From an uncultured Prevotella sp. (GTDB lineage Bacteria; Bacteroidota; Bacteroidia; Bacteroidales; Bacteroidaceae): a DNA stretch of 32,022 bases. The position numbers and the translations under genes were made by a program. Where the stretch lies: positions 1 to 32,022 of the forward strand of contig CAJOLE010000033.1 in NCBI GenBank assembly GCA_905235325.1. Direction: 5' to 3'. Of this stretch, positions 15,548-24,082 are shown in pieces (position 1 is the first letter of the stretch; each line of letters opens with the position of its first letter). The notes beneath the pieces were generated by a model that was not told the origin of the DNA, searched no databases, and saw only the letters and a list, made by a program, of their open reading frames with translations.

Positions 15548-17752
15548 TTACGTCAGGCTGTCGGTCATCAGCCGGACTTCCACGTCGCTGATGCCGTGCT
15601 TGCTGATGGTCGGCCACTCACGGACCTGAAACTCCTGTGCCGCATTGAACGTGACACCCTCGCACTCGCCGTAGCGGCGAAACAAGGCGACGGCCCCCGG
15701 CACATCCCTGCCGAACCAATGGCAGTAGGCCGCATTCAGCAAATCGTCGGGCAACGGCTCGTCGCCGTCAACCAGCGCCTCATACATCTTGATGGCCTGC
15801 TCATACTTGCGGATTCCCACCAGCGTCCAGGCCAGCACGCGGTTGACGTTGCTGTCGTCGGGCTGTTCGTAGTTCAGCTTATAGAGAATCTTCAGGGCAT
15901 CGTCATAACGCTCCATATTGGTCATGCAGACAGCAGCGTTCAGCTGGTAGTTCCGGTTGTCAGGATGACGCTCGGTCAGCTTCTCATAGTATTCCAGCGC
16001 ACGGGAATAGTCGCCACAGCCGAACAGCGTCCGGGCATAGCCCGTCCACGCACGCTCATTGTCAGGCTCACTGGCCAGACAGCGGACGTAGCTCTCAGCA
16101 GCCGTCAGTCCCGCATTGGCCGGCGTGCGGGTACGCATCAGCACGGTGCCGTTCATCAGGTAGAACTGGGCGTCGCGACGCACCTCGCGGTAGTTCTGCA
16201 AGGTCAGCATGGCAGCGTCGTAGAGTTTATGCTTCATGAAGAAAGCCACAATCTCGCCAAAACGCTCCTCAAGAGCCGTCTCGCGGAACAAGGGATTGGC
16301 AAAGAAGAAGTAGCGCGGAAGGGCGCGCTGCTCAAACGGATTGAAGAACTCGCTGCGCTGAGGGAACACCCTGAAGAAGCGGTAAAGGCTCTGCAGGTAG
16401 GAACGGCGCAGGAAGGCAGCCGACTGCAGCTCCTCCTGGGCCATCTCCTCAACGCCGGCCAGCTTGGCCTCGCCCCGGTCGAGCATCTGCATCAGGCTCT
16501 CAGGCAGCTTGCTGATTGCCATTTGGAAACCAAGGGCAAACGAATACTTGTCGCTGTCGCAGAAGGGGCTGTTGTCGAGCATCCGGCGCAGGAACTTCCC
16601 GGCCCGCACCTTCTCCAGCACGCTGCCCACGGCGGGGTGCTGCTGATAATAGGGGACGAACCAGTTGCCCACCATGTTGAAGAACGGGAAGCGCTTCATC
16701 TGCGAGAATCCGCCGAAGTAGATGTCCGACCCCTGCTTCTGCATATCGGCCATCCTCCGCATCGACTCCTCGAGCTTCTCCATCCGCTGCTCCGCGACCT
16801 CGGGATGCAGTATGTCCTCCGTGGAATCGTCCTCCACCTCCTCTATACCGTTGCGCGTCACCCGTATATTGTTGTTCTTCAGCAGTTCGGGGATGATCTC
16901 GCTCTGGATGATACGGTTGTCGCTCTCTGCACGCAGACAGAAGACCATCTGCATCTGCAGCTCTGACAGGTCATTGAGGCAGCGCTCATCGGCCGCAGCC
17001 TGCTTCAGCATCTCATGCACCTCGGTGTACAACTCAGCGGCAGCAGCGTCAAGACAGAGCACCCACCCAATCAGCGCTCGCTGGCGGACACGCTCGTCGG
17101 CGGCGTTCTGATAGACATCCATCAGCAGGCGGAACTTGTTGATGCCGAAGAAGTTGAGCGTAGAGAGCGTGATGGCGCTGACAATCATCTGCTGGTCATT
17201 GCTGTCGATGGTGGGCGACAGCAGCATCTCGCCGAAGGCTTCCGTCACACTGGCCGTCCACAGACGTGAGGTCCAGATGTAGTCAAAGAGATCGGTCATC
17301 AGCTGCTGGTGCTCCTCGTAGACGGCCTGCCCGCGCGACTTCCTGACGTGCTCAGGCTCCAGTTCGAGCATGGCGGCATCGGCCACGAAGGCCTCCAGGT
17401 CGCGGCGCAGCGAAGCCGGTGTCCACTCACTGCGGCCATTGTTGCGTGCCCTGTGATGAACGCCAGCCGCAAAGGTGCTGTTGCGCAGGTAGTAGCGTAT
17501 GTAGACATTGGTGGTCAGCACATACATTCGGCGCAGCAGCTTGTCGTAGACCTGCCCGCGGTCAGGGTCGTCGTAGCCCTGCTGCCAGTAGTCGGTCATC
17601 AGCTGGTAGTCGCTCTTAATCTGCTGCAGCTGCTCCATGACGTGCGGCTGGACAAAGGTGTAGAGGTAGTTCTCAAGGTGGGCGATGGCCTTGCCCAACT
17701 GCCGATGCTGCACATCGACGATGATCGTGCTCAATGCTTCGTTATAGACCAT
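15548..17752 (-). CDS. Large tetratricopeptide-repeat protein
   Basis: A 734-aa, probably cytosolic protein with no signal peptide or membrane segment. The first 540 residues are mostly helical and unrecognised, beginning MVYNEALSTIIVDVQHRQLG. About residues 547-690 form roughly four TPR units (for example DYSRALEYYEKLTERHPDN, RYDDALKILYKL and KYEQAIKMYEAL), so a scaffold role in protein-protein contact is likely. It starts 3 bp after the stop of the substrate-binding-like lipoprotein gene, with which it is co-transcribed. No enzymatic motif was seen. Function is unknown. Confidence 0.85.
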   Translation of the reverse strand: MVYNEALSTIIVDVQHRQLGKAIAHLENYLYTFVQPHVMEQLQQIKSDYQLMTDYWQQGYDDPDRGQVYDKLLRRMYVLTTNVYIRYYLRNSTFAAGVHHRARNNGRSEWTPASLRRDLEAFVADAAMLELEPEHVRKSRGQAVYEEHQQLMTDLFDYIWTSRLWTASVTEAFGEMLLSPTIDSNDQQMIVSAITLSTLNFFGINKFRLLMDVYQNAADERVRQRALIGWVLCLDAAAAELYTEVHEMLKQAAADERCLNDLSELQMQMVFCLRAESDNRIIQSEIIPELLKNNNIRVTRNGIEEVEDDSTEDILHPEVAEQRMEKLEESMRRMADMQKQGSDIYFGGFSQMKRFPFFNMVGNWFVPYYQQHPAVGSVLEKVRAGKFLRRMLDNSPFCDSDKYSFALGFQMAISKLPESLMQMLDRGEAKLAGVEEMAQEELQSAAFLRRSYLQSLYRFFRVFPQRSEFFNPFEQRALPRYFFFANPLFRETALEERFGEIVAFFMKHKLYDAAMLTLQNYREVRRDAQFYLMNGTVLMRTRTPANAGLTAAESYVRCLASEPDNERAWTGYARTLFGCGDYSRALEYYEKLTERHPDNRNYQLNAAVCMTNMERYDDALKILYKLNYEQPDDSNVNRVLAWTLVGIRKYEQAIKMYEALVDGDEPLPDDLLNAAYCHWFGRDVPGAVALFRRYGECEGVTFNAAQEFQVREWPTISKHGISDVEVRLMTDSLT

Positions 17753-17755
17753 AGG

Positions 17756-18670
17756 CTACTGATCCTTTAACCATTTCCGGGCGCGCTCGATGTCGGCCTG
17801 GGCAGGCTCCTCAATATGGCGGTACTTCAGGTCGCGCGGCAGGGAGTCAACCTGACTGGCCGTCAGGCCGCAGTATTTCACCACGATGTCGCGATACCGG
17901 GCAATGCCAAATTTGGTCAGCGAGTCGCAGGCCATGTTATATCCCTTCTTGAAGGCTTCGAGCTGCTGCTGGCGCTTCTTGACTTCCAGGTCCTTCTCGC
18001 GGAAGGCGATGGCACCCATCGTCATATTCAGCTTCCGGGTGTCTAATAGCAGGTTATGACGGCCAAGCCTGGCCAGAACAGCCTGGGGCTCTGTCAGCAG
18101 GGCTGCGTCAAGCTCGCTGTTCTGCAACATCTTCAGGCGGATATGCACGTCGTTCACCTGAATCTTGAACAGGCGCTCACGGTCGAGCTTGGCACTGTCC
18201 CTGACACGGTCGGCCAGCAGGTCGGTCACTGAGTAGCGCGCCATGGCAATCATCTTGTCGTCCAGCTGCTTCAGGGTCTTGATGCGTGCCAACCGATTGG
18301 TGAACAGCTGCCAGTAGGCATTCGTCGTGGTGATGTAGGTCAGTGGCGTGCCGTTCTGTATGAGCCGTTCGGCACGCACCAGATCGGTCACGCTGCCCTC
18401 GACGCTGCCGCCGACGACCGCCGTGTCGCAGTCCATCTGGGCTGTGAACAGCTTCAGCCGGACGTCGGTGTCGCCGAAGAGGCCCCGCTCGCTGGCAACG
18501 AACAGAGGCAGACAGTCCATCGTGGGCATCACGGCCACCTTCAGCGCCGCTGAGTCCTCACGATGCTGCTGAACCATCTTCTGGCGCGAAATCTCACGTT
18601 TCTCCTTATACGACTGGCCACAGCCGGCAACCGCCAGACAAGCCACCATCACAAGAAATAACTGTTTCAT
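17756..18670 (-). CDS. Lipoprotein resembling a NMT1/THI5-type substrate-binding protein
   Basis: A 304-aa exported lipoprotein: signal MKQLFLVMVACLAVAGC with lipobox VAGC (C17). The body resembles periplasmic type 2 binding proteins of the NMT1/THI5 and SsuA kind: LKVAVMPTMDCLPLFVASERGLF, then GGSVEGSVTDLV, YSVTDLLADRV and LDAALLTEPQAVLARLG. Those families bind small organic ligands for ABC importers, but no permease or ATPase gene is present here, so it may be an orphan sensor or scavenger. The frame extends to a GTG at 18685; the ATG at 18670 gives a standard signal peptide and is preferred. Confidence 0.75.
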   Translation of the reverse strand: MKQLFLVMVACLAVAGCGQSYKEKREISRQKMVQQHREDSAALKVAVMPTMDCLPLFVASERGLFGDTDVRLKLFTAQMDCDTAVVGGSVEGSVTDLVRAERLIQNGTPLTYITTTNAYWQLFTNRLARIKTLKQLDDKMIAMARYSVTDLLADRVRDSAKLDRERLFKIQVNDVHIRLKMLQNSELDAALLTEPQAVLARLGRHNLLLDTRKLNMTMGAIAFREKDLEVKKRQQQLEAFKKGYNMACDSLTKFGIARYRDIVVKYCGLTASQVDSLPRDLKYRHIEEPAQADIERARKWLKDQ

Positions 18671-18686
18671 CAGCGCAGTATTCACG

Positions 18687-19502
18687 TTAATACTCTAATA
18701 ACGACGTGGTTAGCTCACCGCTGAACGAGACGACATTCTCTGCCTTATAGCAGGAAGCACCGTCGGGAATGCAGATGGTGGCCACGAAGTGGAAGCCCTT
18801 GCCGTCGATGCCGGTAAACTCCATATTGCTCAACACCGACTGCTCGAGGAAATGCTGCGGTATCTGCGAGGCATAGAGTTGCTTCTTGACGTCGGTAGAG
18901 AACAGTTTATTGGCTCCGCTGAACACGCTGATGTGCATGATGTTGTCGTAGTAGACATTGTCAACCTCGACACCGTCATTGCTGTAGCTCGTGATGTGTA
19001 CCTTGTACTTCGTCGGATTGATGGCGATGTACCAGTGATAGCGCTCGCCATTGTAGTACACCACCGAGTCGAGCTTCACCACCTCAGTATAAGTGAGCAC
19101 CCTGGGCTTATCGTGGACAAAGGCAAACACATGTATCGGGTCGTCGCTCTTACGCAGCTTCAGCACGTCGCCATTCTGATTCTTGAACCAGAAGACGTGC
19201 TCCATCTGCTTGACTATCGGGTAACTGGCACCAACGGCAGCCAGAACCAGCGAATCCTTTACAATCTTAAAGTAGGTAGGCTGGCTGACGGTGTCGGGAT
19301 AGAAAATGGTGTCGCCGACGGCACGGAACGACACTTCCTCCGTCTCTTCATCCACCCAGATGCCTTGCAGCAGAGCCTTGGCCTCCTTGCTCTCCTTCTC
19401 CTGGGGCACCTCCTCACGCTGGGAGGCTTCAGGCTTCGACGAGCAGGCTGTCCATAGCGCCAAGCTGACAATTATGCTTATAAACAAAAGTATCCGTTTC
19501 AT
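18687..19502 (-). CDS. DUF4738-like lipoprotein
   Basis: A 271-aa lipoprotein with signal MKRILLFISIIVSLALWTAC (lipobox LWTAC, C20), then a low-complexity acidic and lysine-rich linker (about 22-44). The globular part begins LLQGIWVDEETEEVSFRAVGD and is beta-rich. The pattern resembles DUF4738, a Bacteroidetes family of unknown role; this assignment rests on memory of the family, not a search. The ATG overlaps the ugd stop as ATGA, and the gene precedes the substrate-binding-like lipoprotein by 16 bp, so it belongs to the rfbC-to-TPR unit. Confidence 0.75.
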   Translation of the reverse strand: MKRILLFISIIVSLALWTACSSKPEASQREEVPQEKESKEAKALLQGIWVDEETEEVSFRAVGDTIFYPDTVSQPTYFKIVKDSLVLAAVGASYPIVKQMEHVFWFKNQNGDVLKLRKSDDPIHVFAFVHDKPRVLTYTEVVKLDSVVYYNGERYHWYIAINPTKYKVHITSYSNDGVEVDNVYYDNIMHISVFSGANKLFSTDVKKQLYASQIPQHFLEQSVLSNMEFTGIDGKGFHFVATICIPDGASCYKAENVVSFSGELTTSLLEY

Positions 19503-20815
19503 CGGCCTATGCAGTAATAGTCAAATCCATTCTCCTCAAGTTCCTCGGCGTCAAAGATGTTACGCCCGTCAATGACCAAGGGACGATTCATGGCTTTGTG
19601 GATGACGCCCCACGTCGGCAGTCTGAACTCCTTCCACTCCGTAAGCAGCAACAGGGCATCGGCATCAAGCACGGCGTCATACTTGTCGCGGGAGTAGACG
19701 ACACGGTCGCCCACACGGCGGCGGCACTCGTCCATTGCCACCGGGTCGTAGACGCGGACTGTGCAGCCAGCAGCCAGCAGCTTGTCGATCATCACCAGCG
19801 CCGTCGACTCGCGCATATCGTCGGTCTCGGGCTTGAACGACAGGCCCCACAGGGCAATGGTCAGCCCCGACAGCGACTGGCCGTCGAAAGCCTTCTGCAG
19901 CTTCTGGAACAGCACGTGCTTCTGCCGCTCATTGACGCGCTCCACAGCCTTGAGCACCTCCATCGAGTAGCCCTGCTGGTCGGCTGTCTTGATCAGCGCC
20001 TTCACGTCCTTGGGGAAGCACGAGCCGCCATAGCCACAGCCGGCATAGAGGAACTTACGTCCTATGCGCGTGTCAGAACCTATGCCCGCGCGTACCATAT
20101 TTATATCTGCGCCTACCAGCTCACACAGGTTGGCCATGTCGTTCATGAACGAGATGCGGGTGGCAAGCATCGAGTTGGCGGCATACTTGGTCATCTCTGC
20201 CGAGGCAATGTCCATGAATATCACGCGGAAGTTGTTGATCAGGAAGGGCTTGTAGAGCCGCGTCAGCACCTTCTTGGCACGCTCGCTCTCCGTGCCGACG
20301 ACGACGCGGTCGGGCGACATGAAGTCCTTGATGGCATTGCCCTCCTTCAGAAACTCTGGGTTCGAGGCTACGTCAAAGGGGATGTGCTCGCCGCGCTTCT
20401 CTAACTCTGCCTCTATTGTGCGCCTCACCTTGGCTGCCGTGCCTACGGGAACGGTCGACTTCGTCACCACAACAGTATAGTGGTGGATGTGCTCGCCAAT
20501 GGTACGAGCCACCTGAAGCACGTATTTCAAGTCGGCAGAGCCATCCTCGTCGGGTGGCGTGCCAACGGCCGAAAACACTATCTCAACATCGTCGAGGACT
20601 GAGGCCAGGTCGGTGGTGAACGACAGCCGCCCGGCAGCCACGTTCTTCTTCACCAGCTCGTCGAGACCTGGTTCATAGATGGGTATCTCGCCATGCTGCA
20701 AACGTTCTATCTTGGCTGCATCAACGTCAACGCAAGTCACCGTAGCGCCCGTCTCTGCAAAACACGAACCGGACACAAGTCCTACATAGCCTGTTCCTAC
20801 TACTGCGATATTCAT
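19499..20815 (-). CDS. ugd: UDP-glucose 6-dehydrogenase
   Basis: Oxidises UDP-glucose twice with NAD+ to UDP-glucuronate, a precursor for acidic surface polysaccharides. The 438-aa protein has the N-terminal NAD-binding motif VVGTGYVGLVSG (5-16), EPGLDEL, the central segment EMTKYAANSMLATRISFMND, and the catalytic cysteine C266 in GYGGSCFPKD, so it should be active. It lies 36 bp after rfbC and overlaps the following lipoprotein gene by 4 bp. A UDP-ManNAc dehydrogenase is the main alternative; the overall motif set favours the glucose enzyme. Confidence 0.95.
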   Translation of the reverse strand: MNIAVVGTGYVGLVSGSCFAETGATVTCVDVDAAKIERLQHGEIPIYEPGLDELVKKNVAAGRLSFTTDLASVLDDVEIVFSAVGTPPDEDGSADLKYVLQVARTIGEHIHHYTVVVTKSTVPVGTAAKVRRTIEAELEKRGEHIPFDVASNPEFLKEGNAIKDFMSPDRVVVGTESERAKKVLTRLYKPFLINNFRVIFMDIASAEMTKYAANSMLATRISFMNDMANLCELVGADINMVRAGIGSDTRIGRKFLYAGCGYGGSCFPKDVKALIKTADQQGYSMEVLKAVERVNERQKHVLFQKLQKAFDGQSLSGLTIALWGLSFKPETDDMRESTALVMIDKLLAAGCTVRVYDPVAMDECRRRVGDRVVYSRDKYDAVLDADALLLLTEWKEFRLPTWGVIHKAMNRPLVIDGRNIFDAEELEENGFDYYCIGR

Positions 20816-20851
20816 CCTTTAATATACGGTTATGTTAGATTATTCTGTTTA

Positions 20852-21400
20852 CTATTCAAAGAGTTCAGCATCGCGCAGCAAGGGCTGCTTCAGGTCCTTC
20901 TCGCTGGTCTGAACCTCATGAGGGTCGATAGGCCACTCGATGGCCAACTCCGGGTCGTCCCATCTGATGCCGGCATCCTCCTGGGGAGCGTATGGATTAT
21001 CCACCTTATAGGTAAAGACGGCCTCGTCGCTCAGCACGAGGAAGCCATGGGCGAAACCACGGGGAATAAAGAGCTGCCGCTTGTTCTCGTCGCTCAGCTC
21101 CACCATCACGTGACGGCCAAACGTCGGCGAACTCCTGCGGAGATCGACAGCCACGTCGACCACGCGCCCTTTGATTACCCGCACCAGCTTGGCCTGTGAG
21201 GCTGCGCCCTTCTGGTAGTGCAGGCCGCGCAGCACGCCGTAGCCCGACTTCGACTCATTGTCCTGAATGAAATGCACAGGGCCAACATGCGCCGTAAACT
21301 CACTCTCCTTCCAGGCCTCCATGAAATAGCCACGCGCATCGCTGAACACGCGCGGCTCAATGATATATACGCCCTCGATTTCGGTCTCTCTATATTCCAT
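20852..21400 (-). CDS. rfbC: dTDP-4-dehydrorhamnose 3,5-epimerase
   Basis: Epimerises dTDP-4-keto-6-deoxyglucose to the rhamnose precursor for O-antigen or other surface glycans. The 182-aa cupin protein has the catalytic histidine H61 in LRGLHYQKG, KLVRVIKGRVVDVAVDLR, FIPRGFAHGF and the tyrosine Y131 in VFTYKVDNPY. Length is standard for RmlC. The other rhamnose genes (rfbA, B, D) are not in the window. It is the first gene of a minus-strand unit with ugd and shares a 103-bp divergent promoter region with the HU/SPOR gene. Confidence 0.94.
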   Translation of the reverse strand: MEYRETEIEGVYIIEPRVFSDARGYFMEAWKESEFTAHVGPVHFIQDNESKSGYGVLRGLHYQKGAASQAKLVRVIKGRVVDVAVDLRRSSPTFGRHVMVELSDENKRQLFIPRGFAHGFLVLSDEAVFTYKVDNPYAPQEDAGIRWDDPELAIEWPIDPHEVQTSEKDLKQPLLRDAELFE

Positions 21401-21417
21401 ATACTTGTAATTTCGTG

Positions 21418-21425
21418 CAAAGTTA
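21418..21425 (-). promoter_or_regulatory. Bacteroidetes -7 box for the rfbC-ugd unit
   Basis: TAACTTTG on the minus strand, 17 nt before the rfbC ATG. A clear TTTG -33 box is absent; the upstream DNA is an A-rich tract on this strand. Confidence 0.55.
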
Positions 21426-21466
21426 CTGTTTTTTTTTCATTCTGTCTAATTTTTAAGTTTCTTTTA

Positions 21467-21498
21467 TTTGGAAATCTCGCAAAAAAGCCGTACTTTTG
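21467..21498 (+). promoter_or_regulatory. Promoter of the HU/SPOR gene
   Basis: TTTG at 21467-21470, 20 bp spacer, TACTTTTG at 21491-21498: a full match. The GTG start codon begins 5 nt after the box, which predicts a leaderless transcript and rules out the upstream TTG at 21468 as the start. Confidence 0.8.
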
Positions 21499-21503
21499 CA
21501 AGC

Positions 21504-22583
21504 GTGATTGAATTAGAACGACATATTGAGGTTCTTTTACTGAGCAACGACTGCGTCATCGTCCCAGACCTGGGCGGCTTCATGGCCCACCATCTGGAGG
21601 CACGCTATGACGAGCGTGAAGCTATGTTCCTGCCGCCACAGCGCACTCTGGGCTTTAATCCTCAGCTGAAGCTCAACGACTCGCTGCTGGCACAGTCGTA
21701 TGTCGAGGCTTATGACATCAGCTATCCCGAGGCTTTGCGCCGCATTGAGGCCGAAGTGGCAGAGTTGAGGCAGCACCTTGACAACGAAGGATTCTACGAG
21801 ATGAACGACATAGGCCGTCTGTTTGTCAACCCAGAGGGTAATCTTGAGTTTTCTCCCTGCGATGCGGGCATACTCACACCCGAACTCTACGGACTCAGTT
21901 CCTTTGAATTTGCACCGCTTGGCAGTGCAGCCGGAAAGAAAGCCGTCGTCCAGCCGATTCACAACAAGGAGAAGGAGAAGAAGCCTGCAAGCAGTTCATC
22001 AGCAGTCTTGCCCGAGACTCCGACGCCGACGCTTCCAGAAACAGAACAGGCAATCACCATCAAGATGACGTGGATACGCAATGCCGTTGCTATAGCCGCA
22101 GCCATACTGGCCTTCTTCTTCATGACCAAGCCCATGACCGAGGGTGTCCAGTCAGGGCTGACGCTGAGCAAGATGTCTCTGCCCATCATCCAGCAGCCTG
22201 CCCCTCAGCAGCCACTGCCGGTGAGCACGGAGTGTGAATCCGCGCCGACCGTGGAGACTGCCCATGCCCAGTCTGCGGCCACGCCGGCTGACGCATCGGC
22301 TGACGCATCGGCTGACGAGCCAACGACTGCCGACACTCCCCTACCCTCTTACTGCATCGTCGCTGCTGCCCACGTCTCAAAGAAAGGGGCCGACGAGTTC
22401 GTTCAGAAACTCCAGAAACGGGGCTACGCTTCCGCGCGCGTTCTTTTAAATAATAGTGTGCGGCGAGTGGTCTTGGGAAACTTCACCACCGAAGCTGAAG
22501 CCTACGCCCTGTTGAACAAGCTACACTCTGACCACGACCTTGCCGAGGCATGGGTCTACAAGCTCAACAACCAACAGCCTTGA
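21504..22583 (+). CDS. HU-CCDC81 and SPOR domain protein
   Basis: A 359-aa envelope protein. The N-terminus MIELERHIEVLLLSNDCVIVP is that of Bacteroidetes HU/CCDC81-like (IHF-fold) domains, covering about residues 1-140. A linker follows, then one membrane helix (about 193-208, AVAIAAAILAFFFMT), a low-complexity linker with a 12-bp DNA repeat, and a C-terminal SPOR domain (about 282-359). SPOR domains bind denuded peptidoglycan at division sites, so the protein may link a cytoplasmic DNA-binding-like domain to the septal wall. The GTG at 21504 fits both family and promoter. Its stop overlaps the next gene. Confidence 0.88.
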   Translation: MIELERHIEVLLLSNDCVIVPDLGGFMAHHLEARYDEREAMFLPPQRTLGFNPQLKLNDSLLAQSYVEAYDISYPEALRRIEAEVAELRQHLDNEGFYEMNDIGRLFVNPEGNLEFSPCDAGILTPELYGLSSFEFAPLGSAAGKKAVVQPIHNKEKEKKPASSSSAVLPETPTPTLPETEQAITIKMTWIRNAVAIAAAILAFFFMTKPMTEGVQSGLTLSKMSLPIIQQPAPQQPLPVSTECESAPTVETAHAQSAATPADASADASADEPTTADTPLPSYCIVAAAHVSKKGADEFVQKLQKRGYASARVLLNNSVRRVVLGNFTTEAEAYALLNKLHSDHDLAEAWVYKLNNQQP

Positions 22584-23098
22584 AGCGCATACGTTGTCCC
22601 AAGTGCGACCATTACGTCATCTTCGATGACACTAAGTACACCGAAGGCCAGTCTCTGGTCTTCCAGTGCGACCAATGCGGCAAGCAGTTCGGCATAAAGA
22701 TAGCCGCCCGCAAGCCCGCTACAGCAGCGAACTGTCAAGAAGCCAACCCCACGGGGGAAGGCGAACTGGGAGCCATCATCGTCATCGAAAACGTCTTCCA
22801 CTACAAGCAGGAGATTCCACTACGCATGGGCGACAACGTCATTGGACGCTACCAGAAGGGGAACCCCGTCAGCACGCCCATTGAGACCGTTGACCCCAGT
22901 GTCGACCTTAACCACTGCACCGTCAACGTCAGCCGCGACAAGCATGGAAAGCTACGCTACACACTCGCCGATAACAACAGCAATACCGGCACCTTCGTCG
23001 ACAACATAGAAGTAAAAGGCCGCGAGCGCCGCATCATCACCGACGGCACCCTCTTCACCATCGGTGCCACCAGCATCATACTACGCGCAGCAGAATAG
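22580..23098 (+). CDS. Zinc-ribbon and FHA domain protein
   Basis: A 172-aa cytosolic protein. The N-terminal zinc ribbon has four cysteines, C6/C9 in IRCPKC and C30/C33 in FQCDQC. From about residue 63 comes a forkhead-associated domain with GRYQKG (89-94), NHC (111-113) and DNNSNTGTFVDN (131-142), which binds phosphothreonine peptides in known members. The start is taken as TTG at 22580, overlapping the TGA of the HU/SPOR gene as TTGA, because MKRIRCPKC is the natural beginning of the ribbon; a GTG at 22550 is the alternative. No kinase gene is in the window. It converges on the lipoprotein gene at 23117. Confidence 0.85.
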   Translation: MKRIRCPKCDHYVIFDDTKYTEGQSLVFQCDQCGKQFGIKIAARKPATAANCQEANPTGEGELGAIIVIENVFHYKQEIPLRMGDNVIGRYQKGNPVSTPIETVDPSVDLNHCTVNVSRDKHGKLRYTLADNNSNTGTFVDNIEVKGRERRIITDGTLFTIGATSIILRAAE

Positions 23099-23116
23099 CT
23101 TGGTCTGGTCTGACTT

Positions 23117-24052
23117 TCAGTAGGTGTAATCGAACACGGCTCCCCACTCAGGGTCAACCATGACGACAATCGAGGAAGACTCTCCTGGATCGGGGGTATC
23201 GGGAATGTCAGGGATGTCAGGAGTTTCGGTCGTGAAGAATTTGCCTGTATAGCGGGAGATGCTGTTGCACCGCATGGACACATCGTTGAACTCCTTGGTG
23301 TAAATGATGTTCTCTTCGGCATCGAAGGCTTTGACGGTAAAGTTGACGTTGCCCGACTCAGCATGAAGGAAGGTGTACATTTCAAATTGCAGGGGCTGGC
23401 CGGTCTGGGAGTCGTCGAGGCTGACGAATACAGACTGCTTGGAGTTGACGCAGCCCAAACCCGTCGTGGCATCGAGGGCACCGCTGCCGCCTTCATAGTA
23501 GAACTGGAATTTCTTGATATTGGCAGGCTTTGGATCGGTAGTCACCAGGCAGAACTTCGATGTGGCGCGCTTCATGCTGATATCAACTGTCGTCTTGTCG
23601 TCCGACACGACCATGTCGCCATAATAATAGAAGGTATCGGTATATCCCGTTCCGTTCGAGCTCTCCGGATTGGTGAACTGCAACTTTGCCGGGTTGGTCG
23701 TCGCAGGGTTGGATTTGCCGCTATGAGCCAGGGCAAGAACCTGATAGCTGCCCGACTCCAACTCAAGCGAGAAGGTGCCGAAGTCGGAATCGCCGACCGC
23801 CTGATTCTTGTATTTCACGCGGGTGCCGTTCTGATACACTGCAAAGCACAGGCGGCTGCATACCTCGCCGACGTTTACCAGAGCACGTGTATTGGCTCCC
23901 GACCAGTCTGCCTCAACGTCGGAGACCCTGATGACGACGTTTGAACTTTGTGACTCACTGTTCACATCGTCCAAGACGGGCTTCTCGCACGAAGCAAACA
24001 AACTCACGGCAAGCAATGTTGCCCATAAGTAAACGAACGATACTCTTTCCAT
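23117..24052 (-). CDS. Fimbrillin-type lipoprotein (FimB/Mfa2-like)
   Basis: A 311-aa exported lipoprotein with signal to C22 (lipobox FASC). After VVIRVSDVEADW it has the beta-rich pattern of FimB/Mfa2-type fimbrial anchors: RLCFAVYQNGTRV, SYQVLALAHSG, TFYYYGDMVVSDD, and ISMKRATSKFCLVTTD. It ends in a P/D-rich linker (PDIPDIPDTPDPG) and the short tail MVDPEWGAVFDYTY. In known systems such proteins anchor or cap major or minor fimbriae; no fimbrillin shaft gene is next to it, so this is a family-level guess. It follows the metallo-beta-lactamase gene by 30 bp. Confidence 0.65.
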   Translation of the reverse strand: MERVSFVYLWATLLAVSLFASCEKPVLDDVNSESQSSNVVIRVSDVEADWSGANTRALVNVGEVCSRLCFAVYQNGTRVKYKNQAVGDSDFGTFSLELESGSYQVLALAHSGKSNPATTNPAKLQFTNPESSNGTGYTDTFYYYGDMVVSDDKTTVDISMKRATSKFCLVTTDPKPANIKKFQFYYEGGSGALDATTGLGCVNSKQSVFVSLDDSQTGQPLQFEMYTFLHAESGNVNFTVKAFDAEENIIYTKEFNDVSMRCNSISRYTGKFFTTETPDIPDIPDTPDPGESSSIVVMVDPEWGAVFDYTY

Positions 24053-24082
24053 AGCTGCTTATTGTTTGGTTCTTATACGCTT

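Noticed and set aside
15596..16966. 456-codon plus-strand frame
   Set aside because: Antisense to the TPR gene; histidine and leucine-rich mirror composition.
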